DNA from: Dugong dugon
Taxonomy: Eukaryota > Chordata > Mammalia > Sirenia > Dugongidae
Length of the DNA: 64,000 nt
Direction: 5' to 3'
NCBI GenBank assembly: GCA_030035585.1
Contig: CM057482.1
Span: 48,589,501-48,653,500 of the forward strand
Positions 11,136 to 22,007 of the stretch are shown in pieces (positions within the stretch are counted from its first letter, which is position 1; each line of letters starts with the position of its first letter). The position numbers and the translations under genes are program-made. A model generated the notes under the pieces. That model saw only the letters and a list, made by a program, of their open reading frames with translations. It was not told the origin of the DNA and made no database searches.

Positions 11136-12886
11136 TCGTAGATTATTCCTATTGATAGAGTCTCACATAGTTCTTAGGGTTTCTTTTTAAAAAATTCTTT
11201 TATCTGATTTTTCCTCAAATATGTTGGTGTCAAGTGCGTTATCTTCAATCTCACTAATTCTGACTTCCATTGCCTCAATTCTGCTCCAAATACTTTCTAT
11301 TGAGTTGTCTAATTCTGAAATTTTATTGTTAATCTTTTGGATTTCTATGAGCTGCTCTCTATGGATTCTTGTAGCCTGTTAAATTTGTCATTATGCTCTT
11401 GTATAACCTTCTTAAGTTCCTCTGTTGCTTTCTCCGTGTGTTGCTTGGCTTAGTTTGCATTTTGCCTAATCTCCTTCCTGATCTCTTGAACAGCTCTGTA
11501 TCTTTTGTATTCTACCTCTGTTAATTCCAAGACCTTCTCTTCCTCCAGAAGGTTTTTTTAAAATTGTGTTTTAAGTGAAAGTTTACAGTTCAAGTTAGTT
11601 TCTCATATAAAAATTTATACACACATTGTTATGTGACCCTAGTTGCTCTCTCTATAATGTGACAGCATGCTCCTCCTTTCCACCATGGGTTTCCTGTGTC
11701 CGTTCAACCAGCTTCTGTTCCTTTCTGCCTTCTCATCTCACCTCTGGACAGCAGCTGCCCATTTAGTTCTCATATATCTACTTGAACTAAGAAGCACACT
11801 CTTTCTAAGTATCATTTTATGTCTTATAGTCCAGTCTAATCTTTGTCTGAAGAGTTGGCTTTGGGAATGGTTTTAGTTCTGGGTTAGCAGAGAGTCTGGG
11901 GGCCATGTGTTCCGGGGTTCCTCCAGTCTCAGTCAGACATTAAGTCTGTTCTTTCTATGTGAGTTTGAGTTCTGCACCCCACTTTTCTCCTGCTCCGTCT
12001 GGGACTCTCTGTTGTGTTCCCTGTCAGGGCAGTCATTGGTGGTAGCTGGGCACCGTCTAGTTCTTTTGGTCTCAGGCTGATGGAGTCTCTGGTTTATGTG
12101 GCCCTTTCTGTCTCTTGGGCTAATATTTTCCCTGTGTCTTTGGTGTTCTTCATTCTTCTTTGCTCCAGGTGGGTTGGGACCAATTGATGCATCTTAGATG
12201 GCTGCTCACCTAGCTTTTAAGACCCCAGATGCCACTCATCAAAGTGGGATGCAGAACATTTTCTTAATAAACTTTGTTATGCCAATTGACCTAGATGTCT
12301 CCTGAAATCATGGTCCCCAAGCCCCTGCCCCTGCTACTGTGTCCCTCAAAGTATTTGGTTGTATTTAGGAAAGTTCTTAGCTTTTGGTTTAGTCCAGTTC
12401 TGCTGACTTCCCCTGTATTGTGTGTTGTCCTTCCCTTCACCTAAGATAATTCTTATCTACTATCTAGTTAGTGAATACCCCTCTCCATCCCTTCCCACCC
12501 TCAGAACCATCAGAGAATATTTTCTTCTGTGTTTAAACCTTTTCTTGAGTTCTTATAATAGTGCTCTCTTACAATATTTGTCATTTTGCAACTGACTAAA
12601 TTTACTCAGCATAATGTCTACCAGATTCATCCATGTTATAAGATGTTTCATGGATTCACTGTTGTTCTTTATCGTTTTGTAGTATTCCATTGTGTGAATA
12701 TACCATAATTTGTTTATCCATTTGTCCATTGATGGGCACCCAGGTTGTTTCCATCTTTTTGCAATTGTGAACAGTCCTGCAGTGAACATACGGTGTGCAT
12801 ATATCTATTCGTGTGATTGTTCTTATTTCTCTAGGATATATTCCAATTAGTGTTATTGCTGGATCGTATGGTACTTCTATTTCTAG

Positions 12887-14300
12887 TTGTTTTTTTTTAA
12901 ATTGTACTTCAGGTGAAGGCTTACAGAACAAATAGCTTCTCATGAAATGGTAGTACACATATTGTTTTATGACATTGGTTAACAACCCCACAACATGTCA
13001 ACCCTCTAACTTCTTGACTTTTTTTTTTTTTGGCAAAAATATTCATAGCTAAAGATACACCTTATCAAAAATGTCTACATGCACAGTTCAGTGACATCGA
13101 CTGTGCTCTTCCAATTGTGCTGCTATTCTCACTTTAGATGAAGGCTTACAGAACAAAATAGTTTCTCATTTAACAGTTAGTACACATGTTGCCTTATGAC
13201 AATGGTTAACAACCTCACTACACATCAACACTATCCTTACTCAACCTTGCATTCCCCTTCACCAGTTTCCTTGTCCTCTTCTGCCTTCTGGCCCTTGTCC
13301 CTGGACTGCTGTACCTCAGTCCCATTTGGTTTTATGGGGCTATCCACTCGCAGGCTGAATGGTGAACCTCGGAGATAACTTCACCACTGAGCTAAAAGGG
13401 TGTCTTGGGGCCATACTCTCGGGGTTTCTCCAGTCTCCTTTAGGCCAGTAAATCTGGTCTTTTTTTTTTTTGGTGAGTTAGAATTATGCTCTACACCCTT
13501 CTCCAGCTCTGTCCAGAACCCTCTGTTGTGATCCTGGTCAGAGGAGTCAGTGGTGGTAGCTGGACACCATCTAGCTGTACTGGACTCAGTCTGGTGGAGG
13601 CCTTGGTAGCTGTGGTCCATTAGTCCTTCGGACTAATCTTTTCCTTGTATCCTGTTCTCTTCTTTCTCCTTTGCTCCCTAAGGGATGAGACAAGTGGAGT
13701 ATCTTAGATGCTGCTCACAGGCTTTTAAGACCCCAGACGCTATTCACCAAAGTAGAATGTAGAACATTGTCTTTATAACTGTGTTATGCCAACTGAGCTT
13801 GATGTTTCCTGAGACCATGGTCCCAACAGCCCTCCACCCAGCAATTCAGTCCCTCAGGGAGTTTGGATGTGTCTATGGAGCTTCCATGACCTTTCCTTGT
13901 ACAAGTTGTGCTGGTTTCCTCTGTATTGTGTACTGTCTCACCCTTCACCTAAGATACCACTTACCTATTGCCTATTTAGTATTTCCCCCCCACCCCTCCC
14001 ATCCCTGGTAACCAACAAAGATTGTTACATTTTGTGTGTGAACTTTTTCATGGGTTTTTACAATGGAGGTCTCATACAATATTTTTCCTTTTGTGATTGA
14101 CTTATTTCACTCAGCATAATGTCCTCCAGTTTCATCCACATTATGAGATGCTTCACAGATTCATCATTTTTCTTTCTCTTTGCATAGTACTCCATCGTGT
14201 GTATGTACCATAGTTTGTTTATCCATTCATCTGTTGATGGACATCTAGGTTGTTTCCATTGTTTTGCTATTGTGAGCAATGCTTCCATGAACATAGGTGT
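12887..14300 (-). mobile_element. L1 nested at second level, with compound 3' end
   Basis: TATTTCTAG at 12878-12886 and 14301-14309 forms a 9-bp target duplication, and host ORF2 continues cleanly across it. The 3' side holds one L1 end module (12890-13010), a short unrelated L1-end piece (13035-13130), then a second similar end module (13135 onwards). ORF2 C-terminal sequence follows with CPSTDEWINKLWYIHTMEYY. Confidence 0.88.
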
Positions 14301-14313
14301 TATTTCTAGCTTT

Positions 14314-14910
14314 TTAAGGAAGCACCAAATCAATTTCCAAAGTGGTTTGCCGTTTTATGTTCCCACCAGCAGCGTATAAGTGTCCCAGTCTCTTCACAAC
14401 CTCTCCAACTTTATTGTTTTGTGTTTTTTGGATTAATGCTAGCCTTGTTGGGGTGAGATGGTATCTCATTGTAGCTTTGATTTGCATTTCTCTAATGGCT
14501 AGTGATTGTGAGCATTTCTTCATGTGTCTGTTAGCCACCTGAATGCCTTCTTTGGTGAAGTGCCTGTTCATATCATTTGCCCATTTTTTAATTGGGTTAT
14601 TTGTCTTTTTGTTGTTGAGGTGTTGCCTTATTTTGTAGATTTTAGAGGTTAGACAGTGATTGGATTTGTTGTAGCCAAATTTTTCCCAGTCTGTAGGTTG
14701 TCTTTGTACTCTTTTGGTGAAGTCTTTTGATGAACATAAGTGTTTGATTTTTAGGAGCTCCCAGTTTTCTAGTTTTTCTTCTGGTGTTTGTGCATTGTTA
14801 GTAATGTTTTGTATTCTGTTTATGCCATGTATTAGGGTTGCTAGCATTGTCCCTATTTTCCCTTCCATGTTCTTTGTCATTTTAGATTTTATATTTGGTC
14901 TTTGATCCAT
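14314..14910 (-). pseudogene. L1 ORF2 C-terminal region, 198 open codons
   Basis: Contains [40 protein letters not shown] and [20 protein letters not shown], the ORF2 C-terminal region. About a hundred residues match the copy at 45631-46233 without a difference that I can see, so both belong to one recent subfamily. Confidence 0.9.
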
Positions 14911-16450
14911 TTTGAGTTAGTTTTTGTGCATGGTGTGAGGTATTGGTCTTATTTCCTTTTTTTTTAGATGGATATCCAGTTATGCCAGCACCATTTGTTA
15001 AAGAGACTGTCTTTTTCTAGGAGGTTTTTTGGTTCTTTGTTTTGGTCTTTTGCTGAAGCCATCATAGTCTGCCTCTTTAAGTGATTTGATATTGACTGTT
15101 GTCTCTGAGCCATCAGTAAGTTATTATATTTATTTATTGTATGTTTGCTTACTGTGTCCTAGCTTCTTTTTTTGTTTTGTTTTGATTTGTCCAAATCGGC
15201 TGGTTATGTGAGCTACTTTGATTATTGGCGTGTTTGAAGCTCTCATGTCCTGTTACCAGGTGGTTAGAGCCCAGGAGTTTCTTTACTTTTCTTGTGTGGA
15301 TTCAGCTCAGGTGTCCGGATTGTTGGACACTGAGTTGTGGTGCAGGCTCTCACCTACAGTCCTAGATGGGGAGGGCTACGTAGGGTTGATTGGAGAAGGC
15401 TGTAGTAGGGGGTTATGTGCTGAGCAAGGTAGGGGGCTGACAGCTGCACCTGAGTGGGTTAAAGGCGTATTCCTGTTTTCCTAGCATTGGTAGGTGGGTG
15501 GGTTTTGCAGCTGGACTTTGCGCATCCAGTGTTGTTGGCTGAAAGGACTGGAAGGCAGCACTTATTCTCGGACTCCTGCCATGGGTGGCTTGGTGGAGTG
15601 GGTGGAGCTACCAGTCCTCAGGCCCTAGATGTGAGTAGGTAAGGACCCTGCTTAATGGGCAGGGCAGTGTCTAATGTCAGGAATCTGCCACTCACCCTTG
15701 GCTGTTGCAAAAATAGGATTCAGGTATATACCCTTTGTACTATGCTAATGAGGGCCTACACTATTGAAATGGGCCCACACAGGTCTAAGCAGGGGTGAAA
15801 GGCATTCAAAGTCAATAGACCCCTTATGCCTGTGGCTAGGCAGAGGGGCTGTGCCTGCTCTGAGGTCCCAATTTAGGAGAGGTAGCAGATTATTTTTTCC
15901 TGTTTTTTATTTGTTAATTTGTTCCCTCTCCAAAGCTGGGAGAATGGCTGGAGCTCGTGATGGGACCCACTTCTGGCCAAGGGGGCGTGGCAATTGCTGA
16001 AGCTGGCCTGATACCAGAGCAGAGCTGGAGAGGGCTGGTGAATGGGAGAGAGGTACTTCCCAGAGGGGAAAGAGTTTTTTTTGTTTGATCCCGAGTGGTA
16101 GGTTAAAGCCTTGCACTTAACTTTCTCAAATCTAGCACTGCTTTCCCCTAGTTCCACAGGCTTGTGCAGATCTCTGCTGCTTGGTTTCTCCCAGGGTGGA
16201 AAACGCATCCGAGCCCTACTGCTTGCCTCAGCCTGTGCACACTGGCTGATCCAGCCTGCAGGAAGCTGGTCAGGTCAGGTCTGGCAAGTCCTCGCTGCAT
16301 CTGAACTGTCTCTACCTACCCCTGTCACTCAGTCTGACTCCCTAACTTTGTCTTTGATGTTCAGGACTCCTAGATTGTCATAGATAATTGATTCATTGTT
16401 TTTTTGGGTCTTTGTTGTAAGACAGACCACAGGAAGCATCCGACTACTCC

Positions 16451-16459
16451 GCCATCTTG
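16451..16459 (-). promoter_or_regulatory. YY1-like motif at L1 5' end
   Basis: CAAGATGGC on the minus strand, about 8-16 bases from the inferred 5' end of the L1. In human L1 a YY1 site with the core AAGATGGC sits at the same place and positions transcription initiation. Its activity here is inferred. Confidence 0.55.
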
Positions 16460-16712
16460 ACCCCACCTCTTGCATATATAATTGTTATATTTTCTTAATG
16501 AATTGACTCTTTTATTATTGTATAATGTCATTCTTTGTCTCTTGTAACAGATTTTGACTTAAAGTCTATTTTGTCTTATATAAGTATACCTACCCTAGCC
16601 CTCTTTTGGTTACTATTTGCATGGAGTATTGTTTCTTCCATCCTTTCACTTTCAAACTAACTGTGATTTTGGGTCCAAAGTATGTCACTTTTAGAAAGCA
16701 TATAGATGGATT

Positions 16713-17531
16713 ATTTTTTAAAAAATATTTATGTATTTATTATTGTTGTGCTTTAAGTGAAAGTGTACAATTCAAGTCAATCTCCCACACAAAGATTTAT
16801 ATATACACTGTTATGTGACCCTAGTTGCTCTCCCCACACTGTGACAGCACACTCCCTCTTTCTACCCCAGATTTTCCATGTCCATCAACCAGCTCCTGAC
16901 CCTTTCTGCCTTCTCATCTCACCTCTGGACAGGAGCTGCCCACTCAGTCTCATGTATTTACTTGAGCTAAGAAGTACTCTCTTCATGAGTATCATTTTAT
17001 GTTCCATAGTCCAGCCTAATTTTTGAAGAGTTGGCTTCAGGAATGGTTTTAGTTTTGGGCTAACAGAAAGTCTGGGGACCATGTCTTCTGGGGTCCCTCA
17101 GTCTCAGTCAAACCATTAAGTCTGGTCTTTTTTACTTGAATTTGAGTTCTGCACCCCACTTTTCCCCTGCTCTGTCCAGGACTCTCTATTGTGTTCCCCG
17201 TCAGGGTGGTCATTGGTGGTATCTGGGCACCATCTAGTTCTTTTGGTCTCAGGCTGATGGATTCTCTGGTTTATGTGGCCCTTTCTGTCTCTTGGGCTAA
17301 TATTTTCCCTGTGTCTTTGGTGTTCTTCATTCTTCTTTGCTCCAGGTGGTTTGGGACCAATTAATGCATCTTAGATGACCGCTTGCTAGCTTTTAAGACC
17401 CCAAATGCCACTCATCAAAGTGGGATGCAGAACATTTTCTTAATAAACTTTTTTATGCCAATTGACCTAGATGTCTCCTGAAATCATGGTTCCCAGACCC
17501 CTACCCCTGCTACTCTGTCCCTCAAAGTGTT
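16713..17531 (-). mobile_element. L1 3' UTR insertion
   Basis: Starts with the A-tail equivalent TTTTTTAAAAAATATT and GTGCTTTAAGTGAAAGTGTA, then CTCATCTCACCTCTGGACAG, and ends after GTCCCTCAAAGTGTTTGG. No ORF2. Borders are approximate and no clean target duplication was seen. Confidence 0.8.
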
Positions 17532-18604
17532 TGGTTGTATTCTGCCAATCTTTTCTTTTTGATTGGAGAGTTTAATCCATTTACATTTAAAGTAATTACT
17601 TATACAGAAGGACTCACTTCTGCCATTTTCTACTTGTTTGTGTGTGTCTTCCCCCCCCACCCCATTTACTCCAATACTGCCTTCTTTTGTGTTTAGTTAA
17701 TTTTTTGTAGTGAACCATTTGGTTCCCTTCTCCTTTCTTTTTGTGTGTATTTTTAGATACTTTCTTTGTGGTTACCATAGGGATTGCATCTGATATTCTA
17801 AAGTTATAACAGCCTAGTTTATATTGATAACAAATTAGCAAATTTATTCCTATTCCACTCCTCCCCCACCGTTTATATTGTTATTATCATCAATTACATT
17901 TTATACATCATGTGCTCAATAACATAAATGTATACTTATTTTTAATCCTTTGGTCATTATAAAGCATGTAGGACATGATAACTAGAATGACCAACCAACA
18001 AGACCTTAAAAGAGGCCCTCATATTTGCTCATAAAACCACCTTTACTGTAGATCTTTTCTTCTACATACTACTTTGAATTACTGTCCAGTGTTGTGTCCT
18101 ATGCTTTCCATTTGAGGGGCTCCCTTTAGTATTTCTTGTAAGGCAGGTCTTGTGGTAATGAACTCCTTTAGTTTTTGTTTGAGAGTGTCTTAATTTTGCC
18201 CTCATTCTTGAAGGACGGTTTTGACAGATATAGAATACTTGGTGACAATTCTTTTCCTTCTGCACTTTAAATATATCATTCCACTGCTTCCTGGCCTTCA
18301 AGGTTTTTAAAGAGAAATTGGCACTAAACCTTATTGAGGATACTTTGTATGTGAAAATTTCCCCCCTTGCTACTTTCAGGATTCTCTATCATTGGTATTA
18401 AAAAACTTGGTTATAATATGTCTCTGTATGGATATCTTTGGGTTTATCTTGAGTCATTGAGCTTCTTGGTTTTGTAGAATCATGTCTGTCATCAAATTTG
18501 GAAAGTTTTATGCCATTATTTTTTAAAATACTATTTCTGTCCCTTTTCTCTCTCTTATCTCCTTGTGGGATTCCCACAATGTGTATGTTTCACTTGACGG
18601 TGTC

Positions 18605-18841
18605 TCACAATTCCATTATGCTTTGCTCAGCTTTCTTGATCCTTTTTTGTGTTTGCTCTTCAGACTCAATTTCCATTGCATTATCCTCTAGTTTGCTAAT
18701 TCTTTCTTCTGCCACCTCAAATCTGCTGTTCAATATCTCTAGAGAATTTTTCATTTCAGTGATTTTATTTTTCAACTCCTTTATTTTTGTTTGATTCCTT
18801 TTTATTGTGTTTATCTTTGTTGGTACTCTCATTTTGTTCAT
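18605..18841 (-). pseudogene. L1 ORF1 coiled-coil remnant
   Basis: 78 open codons: KIKELKNKITEMKNSLEILN and SRFEVAEERISKLEDNAMEI, heptad-patterned like the ORF1p coiled coil that drives trimer formation. It belongs to the older L1, and the following RRM part is broken. Confidence 0.85.
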
Positions 18842-18855
18842 ATATTGTTTTCCTT
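18824..18855. repeat. 32-bp target-site duplication (left copy)
   Basis: Identical to 18993-19024 over all 32 bases, starting TACTCTCATTTTG and ending TTTTCCTT. The two copies flank the SINE at 18856-18992. Confidence 0.95.
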
Positions 18856-18992
18856 GGTGCCCTCGTGGCGCAGTGGTTAACAGTTATGGCTGGTAACCAA
18901 AAGGTTGGGAGTTTGAATCCATCAGCCAATCCTTGGAAACCCTATGGGGCAGTTCTACTCGGTCCTATAGGGTCGCTATGAGTCAGAATCAA
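18856..18992 (+). repeat. AfroSINE-type SINE with 32-bp target duplication
   Basis: Reads GGTGCCCTCGTGGCGCAGTG (A box TGGCGCAGTGG), GGGAGTTTGAATCCATC (B box), CCTTGGAAACCCTATGGGG and GGTCGCTATGAGTCAGAATC. Short, 137 bp, with no long simple tail. Interrupts an L1 ORF1/5' UTR region. Confidence 0.92.
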
Positions 18993-19024
18993 TACTCTCA
19001 TTTTGTTCATATATTGTTTTCCTT
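18993..19024. repeat. 32-bp target-site duplication (right copy)
   Basis: Exact second copy of 18824-18855. Confidence 0.95.
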
Positions 19025-20215
19025 AGTTCCTTTAGTTCTTTTATCATATTCAGTATTGTTGTTTTCAAGTCTTCTCGTCTGTCCATTATCTGGGCTTCCA
19101 TAATGATGGTTTCTGTTTCTTTGTTTTGTTCTTGTATTGGGTCATCCTTTCCTGTTTTTGTTTTTTTTGTATGCCTTGTTATTTTTTGTTGAAGCTATTA
19201 TAATGTCATAACTCTGGAACTCAGATTCTTCCCCTTTCCCAGGGCTTGCTTTTTTTTTTTTTTTTTTTTTTAATGATTGAAGGCTGTAATAATCCATTTG
19301 CTCAGTTACCTCCTCTGTTTTTCAACTCCTGTCCTCCTGGGTGTGTGTGGACACCAAGGACTCTGTTCCCCAGACTAGTGTCTCAAAAACAAAAAAAAAT
19401 TAGGCACTCCAGTAGAAAAGTGGAAAGGAAGAGAGAGACAGAGTTAGGAGAAACAAACAAACCAAAAAAAAAAAAAAACAAACCAAAAAAAAAAAAAAAA
19501 CCCAACAACTGAATCACAAGAAGATACCTCTCCCAGTCTTTGCATCTTGGGTCTGCGCTTATGGATCAGCCCTAAGTGAAAGTGTAGGGTGTTTTTAGTA
19601 TTTGGTGTGCATGCGTTTTGCCCTGTGTATGTTTCTGTCTTTCACCCTGTATACATGGTGCTTTAGAAAGGGCTAAATTTTACAAGAAACTCACACTAAC
19701 ACTTCTCCTTTGAACCTTAGAAATCCATTGTATGCTTCAATCACACTAATTAGTCCCAGGTGATTAAGAGTGGACACAACCTTCAGGTGTTGCTTGCTGC
19801 CCCCCCCCATACTGCATGGGCTTGGAGGGCGGGCTAAACCAGGAGGATCACACCTCTTCAGTCCTTCAGTCATTCCCTAGATAAGATCACACACACAGAT
19901 ACAATAGACCACCAGCAAAATCAAAGTCTGTGTGCTCACTCCAGACTAGAGAATGGGCCACCCTTCTGAGATCACAGGACACAGTCCACTACTGCCATAG
20001 TGCCACTGCCATGGAAATGGGGAGGGAGAAGGAAGACAATGGTATAAAGTTTTCCTATCATTTAAAAGTTGTCTTTTTTCTTGTATAAGCATTCATTTAG
20101 TTGCTACAGTTCTCTGATTACTTTTTAGAGACCTTACAAAGCTGTTTCTATTCATTTTTAGTTGTTTTCCTTGGTGATAGCTTGGGGGGAAAGGAAGCAT
20201 AGAACTTCTTATTCT

Positions 20216-20223
20216 GCCATCTT
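20216..20223 (-). promoter_or_regulatory. YY1-like motif at second L1 5' end
   Basis: AAGATGGC on the minus strand, within about 20 bases of the inferred 5' end of the L1 at 16468-20236. It is the same core as at 16451-16459, although the surrounding L1 sequences differ. Confidence 0.45.
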
Positions 20224-20264
20224 CCAGGAAGTCTAAATTTCTGCTGTTTTAAGTTACTGTTATG

Positions 20265-20636
20265 GATTGAATTGTGCCTTCCCAACATGATATAATATAA
20301 TCATCTTATACAATGCAATCCAATGTAATGTAATCAATCAGTTGAGGTCATACCAGTGTAGGGTGGATCCTAAACCTAATCACTTCTAAGTTATGTAAAG
20401 ATCAGTATAGACACAGAGGTAAGCACACACAAACTGAGACTGACAGACACTATGTAGGAGGGAACCAAGAAACCAAGGAAGACCCAGGACTTCCTACAAG
20501 GAAGCAATTGGTATAGCTGAGACCCTGATTTGCACTTCTAGCCTCCAGAACTGTGAGAAAACAAATCTATGTTCTTTAAGGCCACCCACTTATGGTATTT
20601 GTTACAGCAGCACTAGGAAACTAAGACACCAAGTTT
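20265..20636 (+). repeat. MaLR-like solo LTR
   Basis: GTTATGGATTGAATTGTGCC at the start, CTTCTAGCCTCCAGAACTGT, CCACCCACTTATGGTATTTG and CACTAGGAAACTAAGACACC at the end, matching the order in 60127-61785. No internal viral sequence. Confidence 0.7.
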
Positions 20637-20639
20637 GTG

Positions 20640-22005
20640 GTCACTTGTTACAGTAGCCCAACGGTAATCACTAGCCTGATTTTTCCTTGCATTGATTGGT
20701 TTTGCTTATTTTTGTACTTATACAAATGAAATTGTTCCTTTTGTTTGACATTATCTGTGTGTGTGTATGTAGTTCATTTGTTCTTACTGCTATGTAGTAT
20801 TTCATTGTGTAAATATTCTATAATTTATTGATCCATTCTTCCGTTGATGAGCATTTGGGTTGTTTCCACTTTGGAGCTATTGTAAGTGGTGCTTCTATGA
20901 ACATTGTAGTACATATCTTTATGTGAACACATAAAGCTCATTAAGGTTGTGTGTCAACTTGGCTAGACCATGATTCTCAGTGGTTTGGCAGTTACGTGGT
21001 TTGGCAGTTGTATAATGATGTAATCACTTCCATGATGAGATCTGATATAATGTGATCACCTCCATGATGGGATCTGCTGTAAGCAGCAAATCAGTTGAAA
21101 GGGAGTTTCCTTGGGGGTGTGACCTGCATCCAGTATAGGTGGAATTTCTGGCAAAGCTCATGGGCTTTTGCTCACTCTGGATCCTGCCACAGGCTACTGT
21201 TCATCTGACCTCCGGTTCTTGGGACTTGAGCTAGCAGCTTACCTGCCATCTTGATGGCTTATAGTGGGATTTGTCGGTTTTTGCAGCCTGTGAATCAGAG
21301 CCCTGCTATCTGACCTGCCAACCTTGGGTTCACCAGCCCCTGCAGCTAAGAGAAGCCTCCAGCCTGACTCACGGACTTAGGATTTTCCAGCTTCTACAAC
21401 CATGTAAGGAATTTCCTTGCTATAAATCTCTCTCTATATTTATACATTTTAGTGGTTTTGCTTCTGTAGAGAACCCAGCTTAAAACACTAATATATACCT
21501 AAGAATGGAATTGGTGAGTCATAGGGTTTACTTATATTCAGCTTAAGCAAATACTACTAGTTTTCAAAAGTGATTGTACAAATTTATACTGCATGCTAAC
21601 ATTTGTTAGACATTCTGGTGGGTAGATAGTGGCATTAGATAGTGGTTTTAATTGTATTTTCCTGATTACAAATATAGTTAAGATTTTTAAAAAAAAATGT
21701 ATTTATTGGCCATTTGGATGTCCTTTTATAAATTGTCTGTTTTAGGTTTTTTTTAGGTTTTTTGCCAATTTTTCTATTGGTCTCTCTCTCTCATTGATTT
21801 TTAGGAGCTCTTTATATATTTTCGATAAGTCTTTGTCATATATATCTACAGTGAATATCTTCCCCCTTTCTATGGCTTGCCTTTTTACTCTCTTAGTGGT
21901 GTCTTTTGATGAACAGAAATTCCTAATTTTAATACAGTCCAGTTTATGAACTTTTTCCTATATGTTTAATGTTTTTTGTGTCCTCTTTTTTTAAATTTTA
22001 TTAAA
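20640..22005 (-). mobile_element. Old L1 ORF2 fragment, split by an LTR-like repeat
   Basis: The reversed L1 ORF2 words TTCCGTTGATGAGCATTTGG and CTTTTTACTCTCTTAGTGG lie on either side of the insert at 20938-21489. Diverged and non-coding. Confidence 0.7.
20938..21489 (+). repeat. LTR-like repeat, third copy of family
   Basis: Contains GTGTGTCAACTTGGCTAGAC, AATGATGTAATCACTTCC and ends TCTGTAGAGAACCCAGC, as in 52438-52955. A GATCTGATATAATGTGATC / GATCTGCTGTAAGCAGC internal pair is slightly duplicated. Confidence 0.6.
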
Positions 22006-22007
22006 AA

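Larger units (their letters stand above)
11559..15021 (-). mobile_element. 5'-truncated L1 nested in L1
   Basis: Interrupts the ORF1 region of the host L1. AGGTTTTTT at 11550-11558 and 15022-15030 is the likely target duplication. It contains a 3' UTR (11559-12550), ORF2 C-terminal sequence (12553-12886 and 14309-15021) and is split by a further L1 at 12887-14300. The frame 14314-14910 is nearly identical to the plus-strand copy at 45631-46233. Confidence 0.88.
3863..16467 (-). mobile_element. L1 element with 5' end preserved, heavily interrupted
   Basis: Read from its 5' end at about 16467 (GGGGTCAAGATGGCGGAG), this L1 has a GC-rich 5' UTR (about 15280-16460), ORF1 remnants (to 10917), ORF2 remnants (about 10150 down to 4860) and a 3' UTR ending at 3866-3890. 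Insertions split it: an RTE (5149-5732), an L1 3' UTR (6034-7006) and a larger L1 (11559-15021) that itself carries another L1 (12887-14300). Without them it would be roughly 7.6 kb, close to full length. Frameshifts and stops make it inactive. Confidence 0.85.
16468..20236 (-). mobile_element. Second L1 with 5' end preserved (older lineage)
   Basis: Begins at about 20236 with CCTGGAAGATGGCAGAATAA, passes a 5' UTR with A- and T-rich runs (19250-19500), ORF1 remnants (18605-18841) and the ORF1-ORF2 junction with part of ORF2 (17530-18100 and 16480-16712). The 3' two thirds are missing, replaced by the next L1 to the left. Interrupted by a SINE (18856-18992) and an L1 3' UTR (about 16713-17531). 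Confidence 0.75.
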
